NCBI RefSeq assembly: GCF_048569485.1
Contig: NC_134355.1
Coordinates: 559,846,642 to 559,910,641 of the forward strand
Direction of reading: 5' to 3'
DNA length: 64,000 nt
Source of the DNA: Anomaloglossus baeobatrachus
Taxonomy: Eukaryota > Chordata > Amphibia > Anura > Aromobatidae
The translations under genes were made by a program, and so were the position numbers. Shown here in pieces: positions 33,251 to 44,020 of the stretch. The notes beneath the pieces are model-generated. The model worked only from the letters and a program-made list of their open reading frames with translations. It was not told the DNA's origin and made no database searches. Position 1 is the stretch's first letter. Each line of letters opens with the position of its first letter.

Positions 33251-34640
33251 AGGGGTGGATGACGACGAGTTGGAAGAAATTGAACTGCCTGCGTTCCATC
33301 AACCTGATAGCGTAAAAGACGCTAGACCATACAGTGGTCAGCAGACGGCAGCTTTCGACCCATTACCTCGCCATGGGTGGCAGGAGGCCCAAGACAAGAA
33401 ACCTGCAATTCGGCTAATCAAGATGTTACTTTCCCAAGGCCATTCCAGGTTGGAGCTCACGGCCCCCGCAGAAGCGCAGCGGCTTTGGAAGGGAAAGGAC
33501 CGCTTGTACTTACAGCAGGGCAAACTATACACAGGGCTAAATAATCCTAAAACACACGAGAAGGTCTGCCAGATTGTGGTACCGCAAGCGTATGTGCCTG
33601 TGGTCTTAAAAGCTTATCACGATGGAGCTGGACACTTTGGCTGGAAGAAGCTGGAAATGCTGCTAAGAGAACTATTTTACTGGGTCGGAATGAGAGAGTC
33701 CATTGAAGCATGGTGCCGGGATTGTGGTCCCTATGCGCTAAGAAGAAAGGATGGAACCAACAAGAAGGCCCCATTGCAGCCAATTGTCACTCACCAGCCG
33801 TTGGAACTTGTCGCTCTGGACCACGTTAAGCTTGTGCCAAGCCGGAGCGGCTATACACACGCCCTCACCATCGTAGACCACTACTCCAGGTTCATGGTCG
33901 TGATACCCGTCAAGGATTTAACAGCCCACACTGCGACAAAAGTCTTCCAGGCATACTTCTGTCGGCCGCACGTTTAAGAGCGTTTAAGAGCAGAACTTAT
34001 GGCCTGAAAAACTACCTGATCTGGTGGATATGTACAATAATATTCCTAGCAGCTCCACTAAGTGGCCACCTGCATATCTGATGAGGGCGCAGCCTGGAAG
34101 ACTGCCGGTAGATCTGGAGTTGGATGTCGAAGTGCCTGAGACCATCCCGCCAACTACCAATTGGGACACCAAGCGTCAGAAACAGTACCGATAGATCCAA
34201 GATTACGTGGAAAGAAACCTGCACCAGAGCAGAGAAAGGCAAGAGCAGCATTTCAATAGACAAGCCCAGTCTACTCCCTAGGAACCTGGAGATGTAGTGC
34301 TAAAAAAGAAAAGAAGACTACACAAGTTGGACGACCAGTGGGAGAGGACCCCCTATGTTATCCAACCCACTGTCCGAGAAGATCAGAAGACATACCTTGT
34401 CAGCCGCGATCAGGGAAGAACTACGGCCACTGTTTCCAGCGACCATCTGAAGAAGTGCCCAGAGCCCTTGAGAATGGTGGAGAAGGTTCCCGTTCCCACT
34501 CTGGGAGTGGAAAAGAGGAAGGAGGTGATCCACACTGTCATGGGTGACTTCCCGGCTGATTGGCCTATGCAAAATGGAGCAGTGATTGTTCCTGTCATAA
34601 TGTTCCCGCAACCCGCAGAAGATACAGAATCATAGAGGCC
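33250..34640 (+). pseudogene. Gypsy integrase region (fossil)
   Basis: The zinc-binding N-terminal part includes YHDGAGHFGWKKLEMLLREL and FYWVGMRESIEAWCRDCG. The core begins QPLELVALDHVKLVPSRSG and HALTIVDHYSRFMVV. The C-terminal part includes HKLDDQWERTPYVI, like the GPY/F-type module of Gypsy integrases. No chromodomain seen. Broken. The 3' leader (34640-35507) shows no gene. Confidence 0.82.
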
Positions 34641-35498
34641 TGTCAGCAATATACCAACACAAGCGCCCGGGAATGCCCCTACACCACGCTCCCGTAGGTC
34701 CTTACCAGCTATACCTGACATTAGGGAAGAGAAACCCGTAACTCACTCCACCACACCAGTCCTAAGTGAGAGCAGGGGGTTGAGAAGATCCACACGCCCA
34801 AACTTAGGTCAGCCACCACTTAGATACAGGGAAACTGCAATTTAGTGAGTGGTGTCTGTTTGCTGTGTACAGTGTGTGAATGAATTCCAATCAACCGAAT
34901 GCTTCACCTGATTAAAAAAATGAGTAAGGTAGCGGTTTCCGGCTACCCCAGTTAATGCCCCGTTCAAGTTACTCCCAGTTTTTAAAAATGGACCATGGCC
35001 AAGAACTGGTAGGCAACCCAAAACTTTAAGGGCCTTCTAAATAAACCCTGTTACCTTCCCGTTGTGAACCAGCGCGGCCTCCGGAGAGGCAGGTTGGAGG
35101 AAGGGCCTGCGGTAGTGTAGGCCGAGACCCCATCACCAGCGAAATCTGTGACTACCCTCCAGGACAGGGGTCCCCGGACTTGGGGCCCTTGTAAATGACT
35201 GCCGGGTAAGGAACTTTTTACCTGGCCCGTGTGGGCAACACCCGGACCCGTTCCTGGACTGGGCAAAAGGGGTGCCAACCAGTTGTTAGAGGTGGCACCA
35301 GGGTCAGGTTTGCTTGGGTGGGAGCAACGAGAAGGTGGCCTGTTCCGTTAGCAATGTGTAAGAATGGTGCCTCCCGTAAGCGAAGAAGTTTATTGTATCA
35401 CTGTTAGTATCCTTGTAATTCCTGTCTTTTCTATTTTCTAGTTCCGGTTATAATAAATGGTGGTGGTCGGACAGCCCGCGGACGGTCTGTATTTAACC

Positions 35499-35507
35499 AA
35501 GGGGGAG
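35499..35507 (+). other. Polypurine tract of the Gypsy element
   Basis: AAGGGGGAG lies immediately before the 3' LTR start TGTGACG, the position used to prime plus-strand DNA. Confidence 0.75.
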
Positions 35508-36627
35508 TGTGACGCCCTGGCAAAACCAGGTAGTCACAGATAGGACCCTGCACAACACCTTTCCCATAAAGGGTTACACCAGCTAACCTAAAGTCCTAGT
35601 CCCCCCCCCCTTAGGGCAGGACAGACACACCTAGGGGCAGAACCAAGCGGATGGGGACTCCCACCAAGGAGTCTAGAGTGCCCGGGGCGGGAAAACAGTT
35701 TGAGTTTTGAGTTTGAGTGGAGAGTAAAGGAGAGAGGAGGTGGAAGTGACAGGTGCCAGGGTCGAGGCCCTGACACACTGACTAGGCGTGCAGACGGTGG
35801 TGTGCATCGGCATGAGACGGGAAGACGGCTCGGCAGATCCGAGGGGGACCAGGGCAGGGTTGGAGCCCGCCGGTACCGACACCGGAGAACCGACCCGGAA
35901 ACCGTGCACACAAGGGGGTACTCGGACTCACCCTGAAGCCAGGACCGGCACCGATGGCCTAGCTAATTAACCGATTGAGGGCATGATTCTAGGTCCTGTC
36001 CCAACCTAAGTCCCGAAAAGAGACAACAGCCCAATGTGGGGGATAAAGGGGCATCCATACAAGGCCTATAGATCCCACAGGCCAGCATCAGCGGGCACGG
36101 CTCCCAACCAAAGGACCGGGAGCAGACACCTGTGTTTCACACCGGGAAGTCTATCACATGACACACTAAGTGCAGAGGGAAGAGATACAGACCACCAGCC
36201 CGGGTGTGGGACCAGATACATCCGTCTGCGGCGGCCCGCCACTATCACCTTGGTTTACCAGTGACTTGTGTGATTTATTCAACTGTGAGTAAGCTGATAC
36301 CCCCCCGGACTGGCCGGGCGCGCCGGCCCCTGCAATCACCATCCTCAGCACTAGAGACATTGGGCCCCAGGGCAACCATCCCTACCCACGGAGGGGTTAA
36401 CATCCAGCTGCCAGTCCATCGCCCCTGGGCACCCCACAACAGCAGTGGTGGTGTCGCATCTCACCACACACCGTGGGTGGCGTCACAGACAGTTTACTAC
36501 TAATCCCGTCCAAATACGTCCCCTTTTAGTTGAAGTGTCCACGCGACCCCCGGGTCCGGTAGAGTCCCTCGAGCCATACCGCAGATCTGGATCCAAGCAG
36601 CACGGCTGCTGGCACGGGGGCGGCACA
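35508..36627 (+). repeat. 3' LTR of the Gypsy element
   Basis: 1120 bp with the same termini as the 5' LTR. It is preceded immediately by a short polypurine tract (AAGGGGGAG, 35499-35507), the expected plus-strand priming site. Confidence 0.9.
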
Positions 36628-37620
36628 CAAGCACCATACAATGCACATTACACAAATCAGGAATGGTGGCCCGAAAAAAGGTGACGACGCCTCAACTTCA
36701 ATATCGTTATAAGAAGTGTTGGCTGGAGTTTCCAAAAAAGTACAATAAAGTGGACATTAGAAGATTAGAAACAGGTGATGTAGAGCAATGAGACGAAAGT
36801 CAATAGACTTAGCTCTGATGAGTTTGAATGGGTCTTCAAGAAACAAGGGATAAAGGGGCTAACATAACGAGAAATTGAAAGAACTCTAAAGTTCAGTGGA
36901 GGAAGCCAGTTGATATGGGGTTGTTTCACAGCCAAAAGAGTTGGACACTTGACCAATATTGATGGTGGTCTCAATGCTGAGCTCTATGTGAGTATCCTAC
37001 AAGATGAGTTACTTTGTACAATTTAGTACTATGGGTATGAAAAGGACAACACAGTGGTCCACCAGGACAACGACCCAAAACATAAGTCGAGATTGGTGAA
37101 GAAATTATTCAATGACTATGAATTAGAGGTGCTGAATGGGCTCCCACAGCGTCCAAACTTCAACCCAATCAAACACTTATGGGTAGAGTCTTAAGAAAAA
37201 GCTGTATACCGCACATACCCAAGTGACTCGACCAGTATGTATCAACATTGGGAACGTGTAGAACAGACCTTAGGTCAGATTTCATTTGAGACATGCTTGA
37301 ATCTGATCGAGAACATACCCAGAAGAAAATCAGGCAGTATGGAAAGCCAAAGGTGGATTTACAAAATACTAACTAAATAATAAAAATTAAAATTTTAGAT
37401 TTTTAGGAACAAAATAGTGATGTGACAAGAATCTGCATAACCAATAATATGCTAAATAGTTGTAAGTTTAAATGTAAATGTAAGTTTATATATGAGACAG
37501 TCAAGATGATTGTCCATAAAATGAAGGTAGTGTCACGTTTTAAGCTGTAGTGGATGGGGAGGTATGGAGCCTGAAAGTCAAAAGTTTAAAACATTGTTAC
37601 CCTTTTTGCTCGTCAGTGTA

Positions 37621-37902
37621 TATAGACCAAAAACAATCATTGATATGGTGCCTAACACTGGAATGCCCTGCTCCTACCCTCCCAAACAGTCTCCATCTAC
37701 TCATGGAAGTTATCACCCAAAAAATGCAAATAGTGCCCCGCTCAGCATAGGCTTACTCTTTGTATACTCTATTGTCCCTGGCAAATATAAAAAGTACCGT
37801 TCAGCAATGTAAGGGCATATACACAGACAACTGAGAACATAGCTAAAGTTATAGGTAGACACAGCTAATTAATAAATATCATGTTCAATTGATCAGTATA
37901 GC
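37621..37902. other. Unassigned spacer
   Basis: No gene or repeat boundary seen. Confidence 0.4.
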
Positions 37903-38933
37903 TGTAGCACCCTGATAGATGTGTACATAACACCCCAACCAATGTATCTAATTGGCTCAACAATATACAGTATGTCCTGGGGCTCGGTGATGGGGTAGGT
38001 AGGGATGATGGCAGGCGGGTTGCGGGGCCTGGTGAGGTGCAGGGTCGCAGGGGCAGTGCTGTGCCGTACGGCACGGGGGTACTCACTCAGCCTGAGACGA
38101 TGACACAGTTCACGGTAAAACAGGCGACTGGATGGACGGGTCCCTCGGACGGCTGCGGTGTTGTTGTTCCCTGCAGGTTAGTGATGACTGTCTCTCCCTG
38201 CACCTATGTTCTATGTTGATTCCAATGGGTTCCCACCGGTAACGCGCTCCCCGACCTGGATGTGGGCCGGAGGAGCCCCTTTTGCCCGCAGGCGCTGGCC
38301 CTGGGAAACGGTTGCCCTTGGCGGTGGCGGTGTCTCCCCTTCACGGTTGGACGGTTGCCTTCTGTCGGGACTTGACTGTTTGGAAACCCGGCGGTCCCCT
38401 TCACTAACGGATTCGGCAACTTCACGGCGACTCCTAGCCTTGCCGGGGTCCGAAAAGCCCCTGCCAATGGTGCTGGCTTCTCCTTGTGTACCGGTCCGGT
38501 ACCGCCGGGCCACCGCCCGTCCACGGTCCTTACGGCAAACTCCGATAGGCCACTCCTGCAGACGGTCACCACCGTCTACCAACCTTGCTGCTCCGTCCGG
38601 GCCACACACCCGGACCAACTTCAGGCTCTGTAGCTGTCACTTTACTCTTTCCACTTTCACTACTCAACTGCTCTCTTTCCTCTCCAAACTCTATCTCTCC
38701 ACTTCACCTCCTTCCACTACCTCCTCCAAAACTAGACTGCCTGTTTTCCCTCCTCCAGGACTGTGAACTCCTTGGTGGGTGGAGACCAACCGCCTGGCTC
38801 CACCCCCTGGTGTGGACATCAGCCCCTGGAGGAGGGCAACAAGGGTTTTGTGTCTGACCTTGATGTGCCTGCAGGGAGTGTGGGGTGTGGTGGTGTTGTT
38901 ACCTGTGGCCCCTGGCTTGTCCAGGGCGACACA
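37903..38933 (-). mobile_element. Solo LTR, related Gypsy subfamily
   Basis: Plus-strand ends are TGTAGCACCCTG and CCAGGGCGACACA, 1031 bp. It shares blocks with the solo LTR at 26645-27786 (ACGGTCACCACCGTCTACC against GAGACCACCGTCTGCCACC) in the same minus orientation. No matching target duplication is visible (TAGC against TTTG), so the left edge is less certain. Confidence 0.6.
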
Positions 38934-39671
38934 TTTGTACAGTATATCATAAAAGTAAGTACACCCTCACATTTTTGTAAATATTTTAATATATCTTTTC
39001 ATGGGACAACACTGAAGATATGACAAAAGTACTGTGTCCAGCTTGAATAGCCAGTGTAAATTTGGTGTGCCCTCTAAATAACTCAACACACAGCCATAAA
39101 TCTTTACACCGCTGGCAACAAAAAGTGAGTACAACACCCCTAAGTGAAATTTGGACAAATTGTGTATAGAGTGTCAATATTCTGTTTGGCCACCATTATT
39201 TTCAAGAACTGCCGTAACTCTCTTGGGCATGGAGTTCACTAGAGATTCACAGGAGCCATTAGAATCCTCTTCCACGCCTCCATAACAACATCATGGAGCT
39301 GGTGGATGTTAGAAATCTTGTGCTATTCGACCTTCCATTTGAGGATGCCCCACAGATGCTCGATAGGGTTTAGGTCTGGAGACTTCCTTGGCCAATCCAG
39401 CACCTTTACTTTCAGTCTTTTTAGCAAAGCAGTGGTAATCTTGGAGGTGTGTTTGGGAATACATGCTCTGCTTCAGTATAACACAGTACTTGTTGACATT
39501 CATGGTTCAATCATTGACCTATCACCCCCTCAGCTGGCAGCACTCATGCAACAAACCATGACACTCCCACCAACATGCTTGACTTTAGGTAAGACACACT
39601 TGTCTTTGTACTCCTCACCTTGTTGCCACCACACACGCTTGACATCATTTAAATCAAATACGTTTATCTTA

Positions 39672-40216
39672 AGGCCACGTCTCACTAAGCGACATCGCTA
39701 GCGACATCACTGCTGAGTCACAGTTTTTGTCACACTGCTGTGAGGTCGCCAGTCATTGCTGAATGTCCGGGACCATTTTTTGGTCGTTGCTCTCCTGCTG
39801 TGAAGCACACATTGCTGTCAGCAAGAGAGCAACGATCTGCATGTGCAGGGAGCCGGCTTCTGCGGACGTTGGTAACCAAGGTACAAATCGGGTAGCCAAG
39901 CAAAGAGCTTTGCTTGGTTACCCGATATTTACCTTGGTTACCAGCGTCCGCAGCTTCTAGATGCCGGCTCCCTGCACACGTAGCCAAGGTACACATCGAG
40001 TAACTATAAGCAAAGTGCTTTGCTTAGTAACCCGATGTGTACCATGGTTACGAAGCACAGCGTCGTTACACGGGTGGCTGGTGGCTGATCTCTGATCGCT
40101 GTGGAGATCTGCCTGATTGACAGCTCACCAGCGACCATGTAGCGACGCTCCAGCGATTCCTGCCAGGTCAGATCGCTTGTGGGATCGCTGGAGCGTCGCT
40201 TAGTGTGACGGTACCT
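39672..40216. mobile_element. Harbinger-type MITE, family A
   Basis: TTA at 39669-39671 and 40217-40219. The termini are AGGCCACGTCTCAC and GTGTGACGGTACCT. The interior matches 24011-24630 in reverse. Confidence 0.82.
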
Positions 40217-40377
40217 TTAGCCTCGCCTCATCACACCACAGGACATGGTCTCAGTAATCTATGTCCTTAGTTTGCTTGATTTTTGTAAACTGTTTGCGGG
40301 CTTTCTTGTGCATAATCTTTAGAAGGCTTCCTTCTTGGACAACAGCCATGCAGGCCACTTTGATGCAGTGTGCAGCA

Positions 40378-40449
40378 TATGGTCTGAACAGTGACAGGAT
40401 GACCTCCCACCCCTTTAACTCCTGAAGAAATGTTGGCAGCACTTTTACA
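40378..40449 (+). repeat. 72-bp direct duplication, left copy
   Basis: Starts TATGGTCTGAACAGTGACAG and ends GGCAGCACTTTTACA. It is repeated at 42810-42881 with three visible mismatches. The segment is Tc1 sequence, so the intervening 2.36 kb (40450-42809) was inserted with a long target duplication. Confidence 0.85.
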
Positions 40450-40674
40450 CTTGACCTGCTCCCTCACAGCGGTCACCTGCCCAATGAGCGTCCTTATCAC
40501 AGGCTTTCATTCCAGGAGTTTGTCTCCTCTCTCCCGTGCCCATTGCGAATTGCAGCCTGTGTGACTCACCTCATACACATAAGGTTTTCACCAAAGGGAT
40601 GTAACATTTTCCCTCTTTCAATGTGGACTGTAGTAAGTTCCTCTTTCTCATAGCTTAAAGCAGTTTGTCTACGG

Positions 40675-42433
40675 CAGGGGTGGGGAACCTTTTTGCTGCC
40701 GGGGGCCATTTGGAAATTTCTGCCAACCCTTCGGGGGCCCGCACAAAATTATCAATGTGAAAATGAACCAACTATATTTGGTCAAAACAGTTAGTTAACT
40801 CACCCCTATTGTGGTGGCTGGAGCGGCTTCTCTTTTGTGCGGCTGTGATGTTCGGTGATGCTTATGTTGCTTCTCTCTTTTCCAGGTTTGTCAGGGTCTG
40901 GAGCGCAGGCAACTCTTTGTGATAATAAGATTGGTAGACTATATACATCACACAGCAGACACAGGGACTGGAGTACATAAATCACAGGAGACACATACAT
41001 GACTGAAGGGGCTGTTGGCATATACATCACATAGGAGACGCAGGGACTGCTGTATATACATCACATAGGAGACGCTGGGACTGCTGTATATACATCACAA
41101 GAGACACCTACATCACAGAAGACACTGGGGCACATACATCACACAAGGGGCTGGGGACATGTATATGCCCCTCCTGTGATGTATATGCTTTCAGCCTCTC
41201 CTTTGATGTATATGCGCCCAGCCCCTCCTGTGAGGTATATGCCCCCAGCCCCTCCTGTGAGGTATATGTTCTCAGCCCTCCTGTGATATGTACAGCCCCA
41301 GCATCTCCAATGTGATGTATATACCCCAGTGTGTGTTGTATATATCACAGGAGGGGTTGGGACATACACATCACAGGAGACACTGAGGCATATCCATGAC
41401 AGGAGGGGCTGGGAGCATATACATAACAGGAGATGCTGGGGAACACACATTACTAGGTCACAGGGAGGCATAAGCATTGCTGTGGGGCACACACATCACT
41501 AGGGCGGCACAGAGAGCACTAGGGGGGGCACGGACATCACTAAGGGGGGGCACAGAGACAACACTAAGGGGGGGGCACAGAGACAACACTAAGGGGGGGC
41601 ACAGAGACAATACTAAGGGGGGGGCACAGAGACATCACTAAGGGGGGGAACACAGACATCACTAAGGGGGGGGAGGGGCACATAGACATCACTAGGAGGA
41701 GACTGGGAGGCACAGACAGCACTTGCAGAGCACAGACTTCACTAGGGGGTATACTGCACTTGGGGTGGTAAGGAGCACTGGAGAGAACTCAATAGTGGGG
41801 GTGATCCACATCGCTGGGAGTCTGCACACAGCACTGCAGGGGGCACGCTGCACCGGAGAGAAGGGGCAGAGAGCAGGCAGCACACAGCATGTGGAGATGC
41901 ACGCTGCACCGGAGAAGGGGCAGAGAGCGGGCGGCACACAGCACGTGGAGCTGCACGCTGCACCGGAGAAGGGGCAGAGAGAGCGGGCGGCACACAGCGC
42001 CGGGGAGCGGCAGCACACAGTACGTGGAGCTGCACCGGAGAAGGGGCAGAGAGCGGGCCGGCACACAGCGCCGGGGAGCGGCAGCACACAGCACGTGGAG
42101 CTGCACCGGAGAAGGGGCAGGGAGCGACAGCACTGATTGAGGCACGCTGCACGGGAGAAGGGGGTGTAGAGCGAGCGGCACAATGCAGGAAACGATGAAG
42201 CTGCTGTGGGACTAAACCCGCCCACAAAGTCTGTCCCTGAGCATGCTGGCACCTGCCAGAGAAAGAGCTCATTGGTGCGCGCTAGCAGCGCCTGTGAAGC
42301 CTTAAAGGGCCGGCGCCTGATAAGATCACGGCAGTGGCAGGAGCACTGCCACCCCCGGGAATCTGCCCGGGGGCCGCATAAAAGGTCTTGGCGGGCCGCA
42401 TGCGGCCCGCGGGCCGGAGGTTCCCCACCCCTG
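40675..42433. mobile_element. hAT element, non-autonomous
   Basis: The 8-bp duplication GTCTACGG lies at 40667-40674 and 42434-42441. The inverted termini CAGGGGTGGGGAACCT / AGGTTCCCCACCCCTG are the classic hAT (Charlie/Tip100-like) ends. At 1759 bp it has no transposase and is filled with tandem repeats. Open frames in 41692-42272 are repeat artefacts. Confidence 0.93.
40960..42140 (+). repeat. Tandem repeat clusters inside the hAT element
   Basis: Three clusters. 40960-41460: TATACATCACA-type units in both orientations. 41510-41690: units with AAGGGGGGGCACAGAGACA. 41840-42140: units with CACCGGAGAAGGGGCAGAG and GGCACACAGCACGTGGAGC. Confidence 0.8.
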
Positions 42434-42809
42434 GTCTACGGTAACGCGGACATAGACCCGTGAGATATAAGATTTGTTTCCTATAATAGAGTCAGTAAAA
42501 ATAGTCATTATCATCGCTGACCACCTGTCCCCCTTCTTTAACATCGTTTATACATGTTATGAAACCTATATTTAAAGTTTCAGGCCGTCTTCTATGGATC
42601 ATACACATTGGTATTAGCTTTAATTGATTTCCTTGTGCCCTTCATTAGTTTCTACTGACAGTTCTTTGAGAAAGGCATAGCTTGCCGAAAACGTTCTGTG
42701 ACACTGTCTGTAAAATACCAATTTTCACCACCCACGGACTATACTACAATAAAAAAGATATTTGTTTGAACATAATTCTTTGGAGTGTGCCGGAGTTATT
42801 TTCTATTAT

Positions 42810-42881
42810 TATGGTCTGAACACTGACAGGATGATCTCCCACCCCTTTAACTCCTAAAGAAATGTTGGCAGCACTTTTACA
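42810..42881 (+). repeat. 72-bp direct duplication, right copy
   Basis: Partner of 40378-40449. Tc1 sequence continues normally after it (TGTATTTTGAAAAGACAACC). Confidence 0.85.
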
Positions 42882-43349
42882 TGTATTTTGAAAAGACAAC
42901 CACATGCACTCAACTTCTTTGGTCGACCTGAGGCCTGTTCTGAATGGAACCTGTCTTGTCAAACCGCTGTATGGTGTTGGCCACCATGCTGCAGCTCAGT
43001 TTCAGGGGTTTGGCAACTTATAGCCCAGGCCATCTTTATGTAGAGCAACAATTCTTTTTTTCAGATCCTCATAGAATTTTTTGCCAAGAGGAGCCATGAT
43101 GAACTTCCAGTGACCAGTATGAAAATGTGTGAGTGATAACACCAAACTTAACACACCTGCTCCCCATTCACACTTGGAACCTTTTAACTATAATGAATCT
43201 CATGACATTAGGGTGGGAAAATAGCTAACTGTGCACAATTTGCCCATTTTAACTTAGAGGTGTACTCACTTTTGCTGACAGCAGTTTAGACATTAATGGC
43301 TGTGTGTTAAGTTATTTAGAGGGCACCAAATTTACACTGTTATATGAGC

Positions 43350-44020
43350 TGTACTATCTAGATGTGTGGTGTGTACCTTAAACCCCCAGGTGCTTCACAG
43401 AATTTGGTAAAATTGAGCCGTGAAAATAAAAAAAATATTTCCCACAAAAAAGTTGTTTTAGTTCCAAATTTTGCATTTACACAGATAACTCATATATGGT
43501 GGAAAACTACTGTTTGGGTGCATGGCAAGGATCAAAGGAGCACTATTTAAATATTGGAGTGCTATTTTGGCTGGAATAGATTGCAGATGCCATGTCACAT
43601 TTAGAAAAAAAGCCCCTGGCAAGCCAGAACAGCAGAACCCCCCCCCCCCCCCACAAGTATCCCCATTTTACAAACTGCACGCCTCAATGAATTCATCTAG
43701 GGGTCCAGTGAGCATATTGGCACCACAGGTGTGTCACAAAATTTTAGACTATTGACCGGTGAAGAAAAAAGAATTTAATTTGTACACCTAAAATGTTGTT
43801 TAAACCCCAGATTTCCATTTTTCTTAAGGGGAATAGGTAAAAAAGGCTCCATAATGTGTTACATAATTTCTCCTGAATGTGGCAATAACCCACATATGAC
43901 TGTACAGTACGACTTGGCAACCCAGCAGGGCTCAGGAAGGAAGGAGTGCCATTTCATATTTGGAACACAGGTTTTCCTAGAATAGTTGCAAACTCCATTT
44001 ACAGTGCCCCTAAGTGCCAG
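43350..44020 (+). repeat. Copy of the ~380-bp repeat family, left part
   Basis: Same blocks as 17640-18680: GGTGCTTCACAGAATTT, GGTGGAAAACTACTGTTTGG and CCCCATTTTACAAACTGCA. A C-run lies at about 43637-43652. It is cut at 44020 by the LTR insertion and resumes at 46259. Confidence 0.75.

Larger units (their letters stand above)
25154..36627 (+). mobile_element. Ty3/Gypsy LTR retrotransposon, broken fossil
   Basis: Two LTRs (25154-26261, 35508-36627) bracket gag, protease, reverse transcriptase, RNase H and integrase regions in Ty3/Gypsy order, with no envelope gene seen. The target duplication CAAG lies at 25150-25153 and 36628-36631. A MITE (26331-28045) sits in the leader and a Tc1 (30155-31798) in pol. 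The coding region has multiple breaks in addition to the Tc1, so it is inactive. By eye the LTRs are roughly mid-90s percent alike outside one divergent 5' patch: old, but younger than the Tc1 it sits in. Confidence 0.92.
24887..37370 (+). pseudogene. Tc1-type transposase split by the Gypsy element
   Basis: The N-terminal HTH part (24887-25149) reads MQKISQEKRNGIIQFVNSS, then FSAKKIAKLHHASAMTVGRI. The catalytic part (about 36640-37370) shows GGSQLIWGCF, VVHQDNDPKHKSR and NFNPIKHLW. The last motif has Lys where the catalytic Glu of NPIEHLW should be. Several in-frame stops occur. The Gypsy element entered between the DNA-binding and catalytic halves. Non-functional. Confidence 0.8.
23328..37618 (+). 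mobile_element. Old Tc1/mariner element expanded to 14.3 kb by nested insertions
   Basis: TA at 23326-23327 and 37619-37620. The left end is CACTGATGAGCAAGAGGG; the right end reads inward CACTGACGAGCAAAAAGGG. The long inverted arms also share GACTTTCAG, a CACTACAGCTT block and CTACCTTCATTTT...ACAATCATCTTG on both sides. Subtracting two MITEs in the left arm (23365-23961, 24011-24630) and the Gypsy element with one CAAG copy (25154-36631) leaves about 1.6 kb, normal Tc1 size. Confidence 0.88.
40450..42809 (+). mobile_element. Probable Penelope-like insertion, interrupted by a hAT element
   Basis: Without the hAT element about 590 bp remain. The right part carries TTTGAGAAAGGC..GCCGAAAACG (42664-42700), comparable to the hammerhead-like blocks elsewhere, and ACAATAAAAAAGATATTTG near its end, resembling a 3' end. 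No protein is visible. The class is inferred from these signals. Confidence 0.45.
38940..43349 (-). mobile_element. Old Tc1/mariner element with nested insertions
   Basis: The left end is TA then CAGTATATCATAAAAGTAAG. Long inverted blocks (AACTCAACACACAGCCAT, AAAAGTGAGTAC, CAGTGTAAATTTGGTG) recur in reverse at 43210-43345. The outermost ~90 bp of the right end is missing. Inside are a MITE (39672-40216), a Penelope-like piece with a 72-bp flanking duplication, and a hAT element (40675-42433). Decayed transposase on the minus strand includes a CAGACCTAAACCCTATCGAG stretch, the SPDLNPIEH region, at about 39355-39400. Confidence 0.78.

Noticed and set aside
38206-38766. 186-codon open frame
   Set aside because: Lies inside a solo LTR, GC-rich with overlapping antisense frames, no domain.
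41692-42272. Cys/Pro/Leu-rich open frames up to 186 codons
   Set aside because: They lie in tandem repeats inside the non-autonomous hAT element and show no conserved domain.
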